A stretch of DNA of 64,000 nt from contig NC_089732.1 of assembly GCF_035083965.1 (NCBI RefSeq), positions 1,160,883-1,224,882 of the forward strand. The letters run 5' to 3'. Shown here one piece after another: positions 9,968 through 19,182 of this stretch. The position numbers and the translations under genes are program-made. The DNA comes from Branchiostoma lanceolatum. Lineage: Eukaryota > Chordata > Leptocardii > Amphioxiformes > Branchiostomatidae. The notes beneath the pieces were generated by a model. That model was not told where the DNA came from. It saw only the letters and a program-made list of their open reading frames with translations, and searched no databases. Numbering within the stretch: the first letter of the stretch is position 1; each line of letters begins with the position of its first letter.

Positions 9968-11104
9968 ATGGATAAACAGCTACCAGGTGTGCTGATGTCC
10001 GTTCTTGTCCTGCTGGGGACGTTGACAATGGCGCAAGCTGACTGCAGCTCATCTTGTACATCCGCTGCCTGTGACTGCGGCAGTCTGGGCCTCACTAGCG
10101 TTCCACAGGACCTGCCGACAACCATCACGGAACTGGACTTGGGGCATAATGCAATCACAACTTTGAGTCAGTCTGATTTTTCACGGTACAGGAGCCTAGA
10201 AACTGTATATCTTGACACCAATCACATCTCTACCATCAATAGCCAGGCATTCTATCACTTGTCAAACTTGACCATCTTCTGGCTTTTTGCTAACAGAGTG
10301 ACAATCCTCAGAGCGGACATGTTTATGGGGCTAGAGAACTTGTGGGCACTTCATCTTTACCATAATGACATCACTGATATTGAGACCGGAACTTTCAACC
10401 CAGCACCACAACTGGCATTTTTGGCCATGAATAACAACAAGTTAACACGACTCACATCTGACATGTTCACAGGGCTGGGAAACTTGGAGACCCTTTACCT
10501 AGGCAATAATGAGATCGGTGACATTCAGGCTGGAACTTTCAATCCAACACCACAGCTGAGAGAGTTGTCCATGTATCAGAACAAGTTAACAACCCTCAGA
10601 TCTGGCATGTTCACAGGGCTGGGAAACTTGCAGAGGCTTGAAATAAACTCTAACGATATAGCTGATATTCATGCTGGAAGTTTCAATCCAACACCCCAAC
10701 TGCAATACTTGCATTTGTCTAATAACAATATCATAATGTTCCCCTTTAACGAGTCATCAAAAATTCACACCATTTCTTTTCTCGACCTTGCTAACAATCA
10801 AATGACGGCTCTTCCGGCTGTTGCCTATGGCATTCTTTCGTCAATCTCTGATGTAAACATTGAGAACAACCCCTGGCAGTGTGACTGTAGGATGGTCGAC
10901 TTTAGGCTGAGGATGAACGGGTCCCACCCATTTGAAAACCAGATAACTTGTTCCCAGCCTGATAGTCTGGTTGGGCAGAAGCTTACAGATATCAATCCGG
11001 AAGACCTGATATGTGACGTATCTGCTGCCCAACGTGTTTATGTAGGCTCTGTGTATGGTACACTAGCTGGGACTGTCCTGACTGTCATCCTCCTCATAAT
11101 CTAG
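9968..11104 (+). CDS. LRR-only surface protein (LRRNT-LRR-LRRCT-hydrophobic tail)
   Basis: 378 residues in one exon, ATG 9968, with a likely splice acceptor 15 bases upstream. Signal peptide 1-25; Cys-rich LRRNT 26-50; about ten LRRs (52-300) in which the units S-D-M-F-T-G-L-G-N-L and A-G-T-F-N-P-T-P-Q-L alternate; LRRCT 301-350 (N-P-W-Q-C-D-C-R-M-V); then a 28-residue tail with G-S-V-Y-G-T-L-A-G and a hydrophobic end (L-T-V-I-L-L-I-I) directly before TAG. There is no Ig domain and no cytoplasmic segment. The layout resembles GPI-anchored LRR proteins such as lamprey VLRs (family knowledge). GPI anchoring here is inference. Confidence 0.9.
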   Translation: MDKQLPGVLMSVLVLLGTLTMAQADCSSSCTSAACDCGSLGLTSVPQDLPTTITELDLGHNAITTLSQSDFSRYRSLETVYLDTNHISTINSQAFYHLSNLTIFWLFANRVTILRADMFMGLENLWALHLYHNDITDIETGTFNPAPQLAFLAMNNNKLTRLTSDMFTGLGNLETLYLGNNEIGDIQAGTFNPTPQLRELSMYQNKLTTLRSGMFTGLGNLQRLEINSNDIADIHAGSFNPTPQLQYLHLSNNNIIMFPFNESSKIHTISFLDLANNQMTALPAVAYGILSSISDVNIENNPWQCDCRMVDFRLRMNGSHPFENQITCSQPDSLVGQKLTDINPEDLICDVSAAQRVYVGSVYGTLAGTVLTVILLII

Positions 11105-11173
11105 TGCATGACTGGAGCCGGGCCAAGGGTCAACAGGGGAAACTTTGAACCGCACCATGACACTTATCAAGTC

Positions 11174-11400
11174 AGGTGGTCCTTATGCAGAGGTGGTCAT
11201 TTGTGCAGGTTTGACTGTATATCAATGGCAAGGTGGTCCTTATGTAGAGGTGGTCACTAGTACAGGTTTGACTGAATATTCATGACCAGGTGATCCTTAT
11301 GTAGAGGTCGTCACTTGTACAGGTTGGACTGTATATCAATGGCCATGTGGTCCTTATGTCATGCATGTAGAGGTTGTCACTTGTACAGGTTTAACTCTGC
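11174..11400 (+). repeat. 57-bp tandem repeat, four copies
   Basis: AGGTGGTCCTTATG-type starts at 11174, 11231, 11288 and 11345, exactly 57 bases apart. Each copy has a GAGGT-GTCACTTGTACAGGTTTGACTG-like body, and the last copy carries a small insertion. It lies in the 3' UTR region of the LRR-only gene. The period is a multiple of three, and the frame after that gene's TAG stays open into the second copy (TAG at 11258-11260). Confidence 0.85.
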
Positions 11401-11870
11401 TAAGTCTACTCAATATAATGTAGGGTTATCATCGTATTTGTTTGAGGTTAAGTTGTCATCCTAGATAAGCAGTAGGGAATGTGTATTCATGTACATACGA
11501 CGTCAGATGATTGTAGCATTCTTTTTGTTTTCAAAGTTCTTAAATAAATACCACTTGGCCAACTGGCATTCTCTCAGTTTGTGTGTGTACTCAATAAAGC
11601 ATTCATCATCAGCAGCTCTACTGAAATGACTCATATCTTCACGGGTGTTGATAAGACAACATTTTTGTATCATACATCTGTGAATAGTCAAAATCATCAT
11701 CATGATCTGTTCTGTAAGATAGAGGGAAAGTTCCAAGGATTTTAGTAACCTGATGTGTTTCAGATTCAGGGTGATTCAGGCAAATGCATACGTCATGAAT
11801 GTATCTAATCTTACAATGGGTAAGTTCAAGGATAAGCCACTCAGATGTTAACATTTCGACTCTATATTCT
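11400..11870. other. Intergenic, no gene seen
   Basis: AT-rich 3' flank. The stretch around 11500-11800 contains AATAAA-like motifs but no supported coding frame. Confidence 0.5.
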
Positions 11871-11871
11871 A

Positions 11872-12112
11872 GTGTGTGTGTGCGTGTGTGCGTGTGTGTG
11901 TGTGCATGTGTGTGTGTAATGTGTAATGTGTATGTGTGTGTCACTGTGTGTGTGTGTGACAATGGGTTAGTTCAAGGATAAGCCACTCAGATGTTAACAT
12001 TTCAACTCTATATTCTATAGTGTGTGCGTGTGTGCGTGGGTGCGTGTGTGTGCGTGTGTATGTGTATGTGTAATGTGTCCCTGTGTGTGTGTATGTGTTT
12101 GTGTATGTGTGG
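11872..12112. repeat. Duplicated (TG)n tracts
   Basis: Two TG-rich tracts, 11872-11960 and 12018-12112. Each is preceded by a copy of the same block, GGATAAGCCACTCAGATG through to TATATTCTA, so the block plus tract was tandemly duplicated (period about 145-150 bases). Confidence 0.85.
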
Positions 12113-12241
12113 GTATATATATAGTCAGTCAGTCTATAAAGGATCAAAAAGACTATGACATAGTACTGCGTTAACAAAATTTGTAATATGTATGTGTATG
12201 TGTATGTGTACGCGTGTGTGTGTGTTTCTGGGATATCCTCC

Positions 12242-12340
12242 GGGTGGTTTCTGGGATAGAGGGTGGTTTCTGGGATAGAGGGTGGTTTCTGGGATAGAGG
12301 GTGGTTTCTGGGATATTCCCCGGTGGTTTCTACCCGGGGG
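12242..12340. repeat. 19-bp minisatellite
   Basis: GGTGGTTTCTGGGATAGAG repeated in phase at 12243, 12262, 12281 and 12300, with a variant GGTGGTTTCTACCCGGGG following. Confidence 0.85.
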
Positions 12341-12444
12341 GTACCCCCCTCCCATGGTTTCTTGGATATCCCCCGGGACTAACTACTGCGCAAGCGCGCG
12401 GACAGAACCCGGAAGTACTCACGTTATATTCCAAACCGCGGCGG

Positions 12445-12602
12445 ACAGAGAGCACATATTCTGATAGACCAACACGGTCAGTGCAGTCAAGACATTCAGC
12501 ACGCTCAACAGATACAAGGAGAGAAGACATTTCTCCAAGTCTTTCTGTACCAGAAGTTCTGACTGTCTTCGAGGGAAAGTCGTCACGGGGCAAACTTTGA
12601 AG
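12445..12602 (+). other. Candidate 5' leader exon of the 19-LRR gene
   Basis: The segment with AGCACATATTCTGATA and GTCAAGACA is homologous to 1117-1165, upstream of the first full receptor. It ends at a donor-like TTTGAAG|GTACTT (intron from 12603). Placed here as a possible first non-coding exon for the gene at 14674. Confidence 0.35.
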
Positions 12603-12854
12603 GTACTTGAAGCTTTCAGTGTAGGAGCAGAGAGACACCATGTAACTTGCTGTGTGCAATATATATGCTATACATTTGATATGTTATTATAGGAGGGTAG
12701 CTGTCACAAAACTAGATGTTTCCCCTTATTTTGCCAAACATGACTTGGTGAGATCACTACGACGTCATTGTAGTCATTATCTCGAGTCTGAATTATGATC
12801 CCCAAAAGATTTTGATCAGGCAAAACTAACGATTGATAAGTGCCCCTTTGTTGT

Positions 12855-13796
12855 TATCTCCATGAAAAATGGAGATATAGTTTTGGGTGTGTCTGTGTGT
12901 TTGTTTGTCTGTCTGTCTGTCTGTCTGTTTGTCTATTTGTGTTTCCGCACTACTGTAGTCAGCATAACTCAAGAACCTCTTGATGGCTTACGATGATATT
13001 TGGTATGTGTGCAGGTGTTCTGAAGCCGAAGTTCAAGGTCGATTTTGGCCCCCTGGTATGTGACCTTGGTACTGCAGCAGAACTTCAATTTTTGTATCTT
13101 TTGACCTGGACGTGCTGTGGACTTGATGTTTTGGTGGCAGATAGCTTGTGATGTAATAAAGAGGTGGTGTAGGTTTGGGCCCTCTAGCAGCTTCCTCTGG
13201 AACTGCAGGGGCGTTTTTGTGAAAATCTTCTAAGGAGAATAACTGAACAAAGGAACAACGGATTTCCATGATATTTAGTATGCAGGTAGCTTAGATAGAG
13301 ATATAAACAATGTAGTACAAATTATGCTAATTGGGACTTAATTTGCATAGCTAATGAGGAAAATCTATTTTTGCAGTGTTTTCCATTATCAGACTCAAAT
13401 ACATGTAACGTATGTAGTTTATGGAAAGTGGATCATCAACAGATACCAATTATGCAAATAAATTCATACTTTGCATAATTGATGCAAAAACACCATATCT
13501 CATCTAATTGGAAAATTATAGGACTGTCAATATGATACTTAGTATGCAGGTAGCTTAGACAGAGATATACACAATGTATAACAAATTATACTAATTGTGA
13601 CTTAATTTGCATAGCTAATGAGGAAAATCTATGTTTGCAGTGTCTTTCATTATCAGACTCAAATACATGTAACGTATGTAGTTCATGGAAAGTGGAGCAT
13701 CAACAGATACCAATTATACAAATGAATTCCTAATTTGCATAATTAATGCAAAAAACATAATTCATCTCATTGGAAAATTATAGGACTGTCAATATT
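12855..13796. repeat. Dispersed repeat with a 264-bp internal duplication
   Basis: It begins with a TCTG/TTTG-rich block around 12860-12940, then a block that includes CCCTGGTATGTGACCTTGG. This is followed by two tandem copies, 13269-13532 and 13533-13796, sharing TTAGTATGCAGGTAGCTTAGA starts and GGAAAATTATAGGACTGTCAA ends. A partial third relative lies at 14230-14500. It appears to be a non-coding transposon-derived repeat; the class was not identified. Confidence 0.7.
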
Positions 13797-13924
13797 GCAA
13801 CATGTGTAAGTTAGATAAAGGTGTTTATGACCAAGCGTGTATTATGCAAATGTGTAAGTCATTTGCATGAATAGAAGTGTTCATGGAGATATGAGGTCGT
13901 GGAACTCTTGTTGGTTTTGTGCAG

Positions 13925-13984
13925 ATCACAAGCCAAGCTGTGTTGTGTCCGACAGCTGTCAGTCTTCACGTCAGCAGTATCCAG
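13925..13984 (+). other. Possible non-coding exon
   Basis: GGTTTTGTGCAG ends at 13924 and TATCCAG|GTAACG follows 13984, giving a 60-base exon-like segment upstream of the 14674 gene. Support is only the two splice-like sites and the position. Confidence 0.25.
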
Positions 13985-14008
13985 GTAACGTCAACCCTCT
14001 AAAACTGG

Positions 14009-14076
14009 GTTTACACACGCATTTCCAAGTACACTCGTTGCACACCCCGAGTCTGCATGGAAATGCGTGTGTAAAC
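14009..14076. repeat. Short hairpin element
   Basis: GTTTACACACGCATTTCC at 14009-14026 and its exact reverse complement at 14059-14076, with a 32-base loop. Looks like a small MITE-type palindrome. Confidence 0.8.
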
Positions 14077-14229
14077 TTAGCCTAAGAAAGCCAGATTAAA
14101 ACACTAAAAACGGTTCTACTGCGGCTACCATCTGAGGCATGGACACGTCAGAAACTCGGTCAACTAGCCTGTGTTTACACAAGCTCTCGGTTAATGACCC
14201 CCACCCCTAGGGGGTAGTGTCCGTCGGGT

Positions 14230-14500
14230 CGGCCGCTAGGAGCGAAAGGCGCTTTGGGGCCTCCTGGCGGATGTCCTTGGTATTGCAGCCGAACTTCTGT
14301 GTTTTATATCTTTTGTCCTGAGCATGTTATGGGTTTGATTTTTTTGGTGACAGCTTTTGATGTTTGGGCCCCTAGCAGCCTGGTCTGGAACTGCAGGGAC
14401 GTTTAGTTAGAATTATTAAAAAGGGATAGGCTAGAAACGGTGTGCGACAGTTTTATGTTTTAGGGAAGGTAACTTACACAGAGATGTGCACAATGTAAAT
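14230..14500. repeat. Second copy of the dispersed repeat
   Basis: CTTGGTATTGCAGCCGAACTT, CCCTAGCAGCCTGGTCTGGA and CTGCAGGGACGTTT parallel the segment at about 13050-13215. Non-coding. Confidence 0.6.
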
Positions 14501-14673
14501 GTACTCAACTTCTGTCACATTTTGCATTTATTTTGAAATATGTGTTTGCTGGCCCCTATATGAAAGATAAAATTCACACGGTGTATATTTCGCATCACCG
14601 TGTTGCATTCTATATTTGTAGTATGATTACTAATCATATGTCCCTAATCTTGTACATTGACAGGGAGAGCATC

Positions 14674-16446
14674 ATGGCTAAGACGCTGCCAGGTGGGCTG
14701 ATGTTCCTCCTGATCATCCTGAAGGTGTTGGGATCAGCGGAAGCTAACTGCAGCTGTACATCATCTGCTTGTGACTGCAGCAGTCGGGGCCTCACCAGCG
14801 TTCCACAGGACCTACCGACGACTATCACTGACCTGAACTTGAGAAGCAATCGAATCACAGCCTTAAGTCAGTCGGATTTCTCACGTTATAGGAGCTTAGA
14901 AACTTTAAATCTAAACGCAAATCATATCTCCACAATCAGCAACCAAACTTTCTATCACTTGTCAAACTTGACCAGTTTAGTACTCTCCACCAACCGCTTA
15001 ACAAACCTCGGAGCAGACATGCTTACAGGGCTGGGAAACTTACAGACACTCAATCTACATAACAATGACATCAGTGAAATTCAGACAGGAACTTTCAATG
15101 AAACATCACAACTATCAGCTTTGCACATGGGTTTCAATAAGTTAACAGTCCTCAGAGCTGACGCATTCACAGGTCTGGGAAACTTGGTGACCCTTAACTT
15201 ATTCAATAATGAGATCAGTGATATTCAAGCTGGAACTTTCAATTCAACACCACAACTACAAACACTGTCTCTACATAACAACAAGTTAAGAATCCTCAGC
15301 TCTGACATGTTCACAGGGCTGAGAAACTTGACAGAGATCCGGCTATATAGTAATAACATCAATGACATTCAGGCTGGAACTTTTAATTCAACACCACAAC
15401 TCACAACCTTGGCTCTTGCTAATAACAAGTTAACAACCCTCAGATCTGACATGTTTACAGGGCTGGGAAACTTGGATACCCTTCTACTGTACAATAATGA
15501 GATCAATGATATCCAGGCTGGAATATTTAGTTCCACTGCAAAACTGGTATCTTTGCGTCTGTATGATAACAAGCTAACAAGCCTCAGATCTGACATGTTT
15601 ACAGGCCTGGGAAATTTGCAGGAACTACGATTATACAGTAACGAGATCAGTGACATTCAGGCTGGAACTTTCGATCCAACACCACAACTTGAAACATTAT
15701 ATCTGCAGAACAACAAGTTAGCAAGCCTCAGATCTGACATGTTCACAGGCCTGGGAAACTTGCAACACCTTTATATAGGCAACAATGACATCGGTGATAT
15801 TGAGGCTGGAACTTTCAGTCCAACATCACAACTGAGAACCTTGTACATGTATGACAACAAGTTAACAATCCTTAAACCAGGCATGTTCACCGGGCTGGGA
15901 AACATACAGAGGCTTGAACTAAACTCTAATGATATAGCTGATATTCAGGCTGGAACATTCAATTCAACACCGCAACTCATATACTTGCATCTGCACAATA
16001 ATCACATCCCAACCATTCCACCCAACTTACTGGCAAATCTTCTGCAACTTACAGACCTCAAATTATCTCACAACAACATCACAATGTTTCCCTTTGACGT
16101 TGTGTCACAAATTCAAACAATTTCTGTTCTTTACCTTGACCATAACCGACTGACAACTCTTCCGACTGCGGCCTATGACAAACTTTCTTCAATCTCTGAT
16201 GTAAACATTGAGAACAACCCCTGGCAGTGTGACTGTAGGATGGTTGACTTTAGACTGAGGATGAACGGGTCTTACCCTTTTGAAAACCAGATAACCTGCT
16301 CCCAACCTGATAGTCTGCTTGGGCAGAAGCTTACAGATATCAATCCTGAAGATCTGATATGTGATGTATCTGGTTCCCAAATAGTAGAGCCTGTGTATCG
16401 TACATTAGCTGGGGCTGTCCTTACTGTCATCCTCCTCACAATCTAG
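14674..16446 (+). CDS. Long LRR-only surface protein with about 19 LRRs
   Basis: 590 residues in one exon. The frame is open from 14533, but ATG 14674 starts the family signal peptide (M-A-K-T-L-P-G-G-L-M-F-L-L) and lies just after a likely acceptor (TACATTGACAG), so the upstream part is probably intron. LRRNT is at 26-50, then about 19 LRRs, LRRCT 515-564, and a 26-residue hydrophobic C-terminus (T-L-A-G-A-V-L-T-V-I-L-L-T-I) ending at TAG TGA, a double stop. The LRRs alternate two sub-types in a 48-residue (144-base) dimer; for example GATATTCAAG at 15220 and GACATTCAGG at 15364 are 144 bases apart. No Ig domain and no cytoplasmic tail. Probably GPI-anchored or tail-less (inference). Confidence 0.9.
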   Translation: MAKTLPGGLMFLLIILKVLGSAEANCSCTSSACDCSSRGLTSVPQDLPTTITDLNLRSNRITALSQSDFSRYRSLETLNLNANHISTISNQTFYHLSNLTSLVLSTNRLTNLGADMLTGLGNLQTLNLHNNDISEIQTGTFNETSQLSALHMGFNKLTVLRADAFTGLGNLVTLNLFNNEISDIQAGTFNSTPQLQTLSLHNNKLRILSSDMFTGLRNLTEIRLYSNNINDIQAGTFNSTPQLTTLALANNKLTTLRSDMFTGLGNLDTLLLYNNEINDIQAGIFSSTAKLVSLRLYDNKLTSLRSDMFTGLGNLQELRLYSNEISDIQAGTFDPTPQLETLYLQNNKLASLRSDMFTGLGNLQHLYIGNNDIGDIEAGTFSPTSQLRTLYMYDNKLTILKPGMFTGLGNIQRLELNSNDIADIQAGTFNSTPQLIYLHLHNNHIPTIPPNLLANLLQLTDLKLSHNNITMFPFDVVSQIQTISVLYLDHNRLTTLPTAAYDKLSSISDVNIENNPWQCDCRMVDFRLRMNGSYPFENQITCSQPDSLLGQKLTDINPEDLICDVSGSQIVEPVYRTLAGAVLTVILLTI

Positions 16447-17040
16447 TGAGGAGGTAATGAGGAGGGCCAAGGATCGTTTTTGAATTATGTTTGTATTATG
16501 TATTTGTGTAGACAAAATCATTATCATGAACGGTTCTATAGATATTTAGTAGTGACTTGATGTGTGTAGCATTCAGGACGAACTAGACATTTACATTATA
16601 CATGCATGTTACAACGGATAAGTACAAGGATAAACCACGATTTTAAAACGGATAAGTACAGCGATATTACCATGATATCAACTCTGCATATTCATTATGT
16701 GTTAAGAACATAGTTTTATTAGATTAGTTTTAAGCTATACTCATGTAATATATTTTATTCATGTCTAATGTGTGGACAATGCTTCACTCAGTTGTACAAT
16801 GATTTAACGTTAATTACATACTTTTAAGTATGTAATTAACAAAATTTCAGTTATTGTGTACTTTGCTACTTTTCTAATGTTACATTTTTTCTATCTGATT
16901 TCAAGTTGTCCCATATCAGATAAGTAAAACGCAATACTATATTATCATTCTTCCATACTGCTAAGCCCAATAGAAATTGGATAATCAGCAGTTTGCTAGT
17001 TTTTTTGTTTTATTTAGTTAACGTTTAAAAAACGAGCGAC
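16447..17040. other. 3' flank, duplicated downstream
   Basis: No gene seen. Most of 16446-16740 has a diverged copy at 26580-26850, behind the truncated pseudogene. A perfect palindrome is listed separately. Confidence 0.6.
16809..16840. repeat. Perfect AT-rich palindrome
   Basis: GTTAATTACATACTT and its exact reverse complement with a 2-base loop. Confidence 0.85.
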
Positions 17041-17260
17041 CTCTGACTTTTGCAAGGTGCAGACAGAAGTAGACGTTGTTTTTACCGACTTGTTCAACGA
17101 CTTCCGAATGTCTGCGACGTTGTTATGGAAACCACAGATTACAATGTTACATGTGATAAAGATATTGGCCTTTTCTGTTCAAGCACATCGGTGAAGGTTT
17201 TATTGAGGTTGTAAAGAGATCAGGCACCTGTGAGTACCCTTGATGTATATCAAGGGATGT
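17041..17260 (+). repeat. Start of the array's repeating unit, copy 1
   Basis: The block with GTGATAAAGATATTGGCC and AGCACATCGGTGAAGG(T)TTTATTG recurs at about 22090-22230, 27290-27440 and 33000-33140. It marks the left end of tandem segmental duplications with spacings of about 5.1, 5.2 and 5.7 kb. Confidence 0.75.
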
Positions 17261-17619
17261 TTACTTGATGCTTATGTTCCCAAATGACCGTTAGCTTGCA
17301 CTTCATTTAGGTTATGACCTGAAGTGTATATATGCATAGCTGCACACACAAATATAACCATGTTACCACTAGAAACATCTGTCTTTGTTCAACGTTTCCA
17401 ACAGCTTTTGAAGTAATTCAGACTTGAACAGGTGTTGACTTTTCAGTTACCCCGATCTACATGTGCATGGAAGAATTGTTCTTCCCTAAATCAAAAGTGA
17501 TTTAGTTGAAATTACTAGCAAAATGTACAGTTTTCCCAACGTCCACGTCCTTACAGAATCATCACCTTTGTTCATGATTTGCACTCCTGTAATAAACAAC
17601 TTCAAGTCCCTGCATGTTC

Positions 17620-17781
17620 TTTACAACAGAGATCAAACAGCTCAAGTGTTTTCCATCTGAGGTGCCAGAGCCATAACTTGAACGTCCTTAACTACTTTGT
17701 CTCAGACCAGGTGAGCTCCTCCAGGTAAAGGTGACTGTGTCAGGACGACTCTTGTGTTTTTCGTCCAAACGGCGTCTCTTG
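17620..17781 (+). other. 5' non-coding exon 1 of the 19183 gene
   Basis: Conserved in four array units. It ends at GTCTCTTG|GTAAGT (intron from 17782). A second well-formed donor, CAGACCAG|GTGAGC, lies inside it at about 17710 and is also conserved in all four copies, so two alternative exon ends are possible. The start is approximate, set by the onset of conservation (TTTACAACAGAGATCAAAC). Confidence 0.55.
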
Positions 17782-18183
17782 GTAAGTTATATTCTTAAAG
17801 ACGTACATATCCAATTCTTTCACTTATGCTAAAAAGTATGCTGTATTCCCCACTGGCCTTCCTGTTAGTAGTCCTGTGCTTGGGTCACAGATTCGGGTGG
17901 AGGGTTGTGGTACCAATTTCTGGCCTTAACAGTAGTGTTCTGATCCATGATTAGCATGTTACTTGTAGTGACCGCAGCACTTTGGCTGAGACGTTTAGCC
18001 TTCAGTGCCTTATGTAAGGACGAATCACGCCATTGAAATGCTAAAGACCCATTATCATACATAAAAGTAGATGTATATACAATTGCAAGTGTGCGATTGA
18101 CAAATCCGTCTGAACAGATGACTTTTTTGAAATGTAAATCACGTACTATGAAGTAATCAACAACGCCTGTTCCTATCACACAG

Positions 18184-18274
18184 GTTCAACAGTTGCAAAC
18201 AGAGCAAGAAGTCCCCGAAGCCTTCCTGTGCTTAAGATAGTCTGTCTGCAGGAAAAGCTGTATAAACGTTTCTG
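18184..18274 (+). other. 5' non-coding exon 2 of the 19183 gene
   Basis: The acceptor TTCCTATCACACAG ends at 18183; the donor GTTTCTG|GTAAGC follows 18274. It is homologous to 24031-24110 and 29202-29296 (shared GTCCCCGAAGC and CAGGAAA blocks). No coding potential is conserved among the copies. Confidence 0.6.
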
Positions 18275-18499
18275 GTAAGCTTTTTGTATTCAAAGCCGCA
18301 CACATCGTGTCATCTAAAGACTAAACAGTACATGCATGCATGCAGATGGCACCACGATACAGACATTTGTTTTTCTTAATTGAATGTATTATACATCGCT
18401 TCATTGGTCTTCTACCGATCTTTCTTTTTTTGTGTGGAAATTATACAGAATAGCTGTTATGGTGTTTAAGCGGTATGCGAGTCTACTCCGTGTACAATA

Positions 18500-18735
18500 A
18501 TTCAATGTTTTATTTGCAAGTTCTTGCCCGAGGGCCAATTGCAACTTGAAACAATACATAGCAAGGGTATGAAACAATACATAGTAAGGATATACTGTAC
18601 AGATAGTGCGGTTTAACGATGTTGACAAGTGTAACGCATGGCAATTCTAAGAACTACTACGGAACACAATCTACGCTTTTTGAGCTTGACTTCTTTTTTG
18701 GAAGCAGTGGAAGACGAAGTGTCCCAATTTTTTTT
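18500..18735. repeat. Dispersed non-coding repeat
   Basis: TTTATTTGCAAGTTCTTGCC and GAAGCAGTGGAAGACGAAG match the copy at 42103-42270 (TTTATTGCAAGTTCATGCCC and GAAGGCAGTGGAAAATGAAG). Same order and spacing, so both are copies of one interspersed element lying in an intron here. Confidence 0.65.
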
Positions 18736-19182
18736 TGTAATAATAAATAAACATCTTCACGTTAACGATTTTTCCATAATTGCTATTTTTGTCAGGGGAT
18801 GGGGAAATTCATACATTTTAATCACTGTATACACATATTAAGCAATTGCGCCATTCCGGGTCTTATCCAACTCCAAATTGGACATGTTTTGGTTTCAATA
18901 CTTGGAGGACATCCATGCATTTTTTCCTAATTTTGCCGCCCAACAATGCATGAAAATTCGAAGCCATTGTTTGGAATGTTAGTCTAGATGTAAATGTTTT
19001 GGCTTCTGTGATAACCATCGCATTCAGGTCACATATTTTTTATTTCGCCCACCTGTTGCTGGGTGCTTTTGATACATGTGTTGCTTATAGAATATGAAAA
19101 AACAAATGACCAGCATAGATGCTTTTCAGTTTTGTATGTATGTTCAAAGTCAATTATTTTGTACCAGGACAGAGAATGCATC

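Noticed and set aside
14533..14673. N-terminal extension of the 19-LRR gene (also 19063-19182)
   Set aside because: The open frame continues upstream by chance. The conserved signal peptide starts at the inner ATG, which follows a likely splice acceptor shared with the paralogs.
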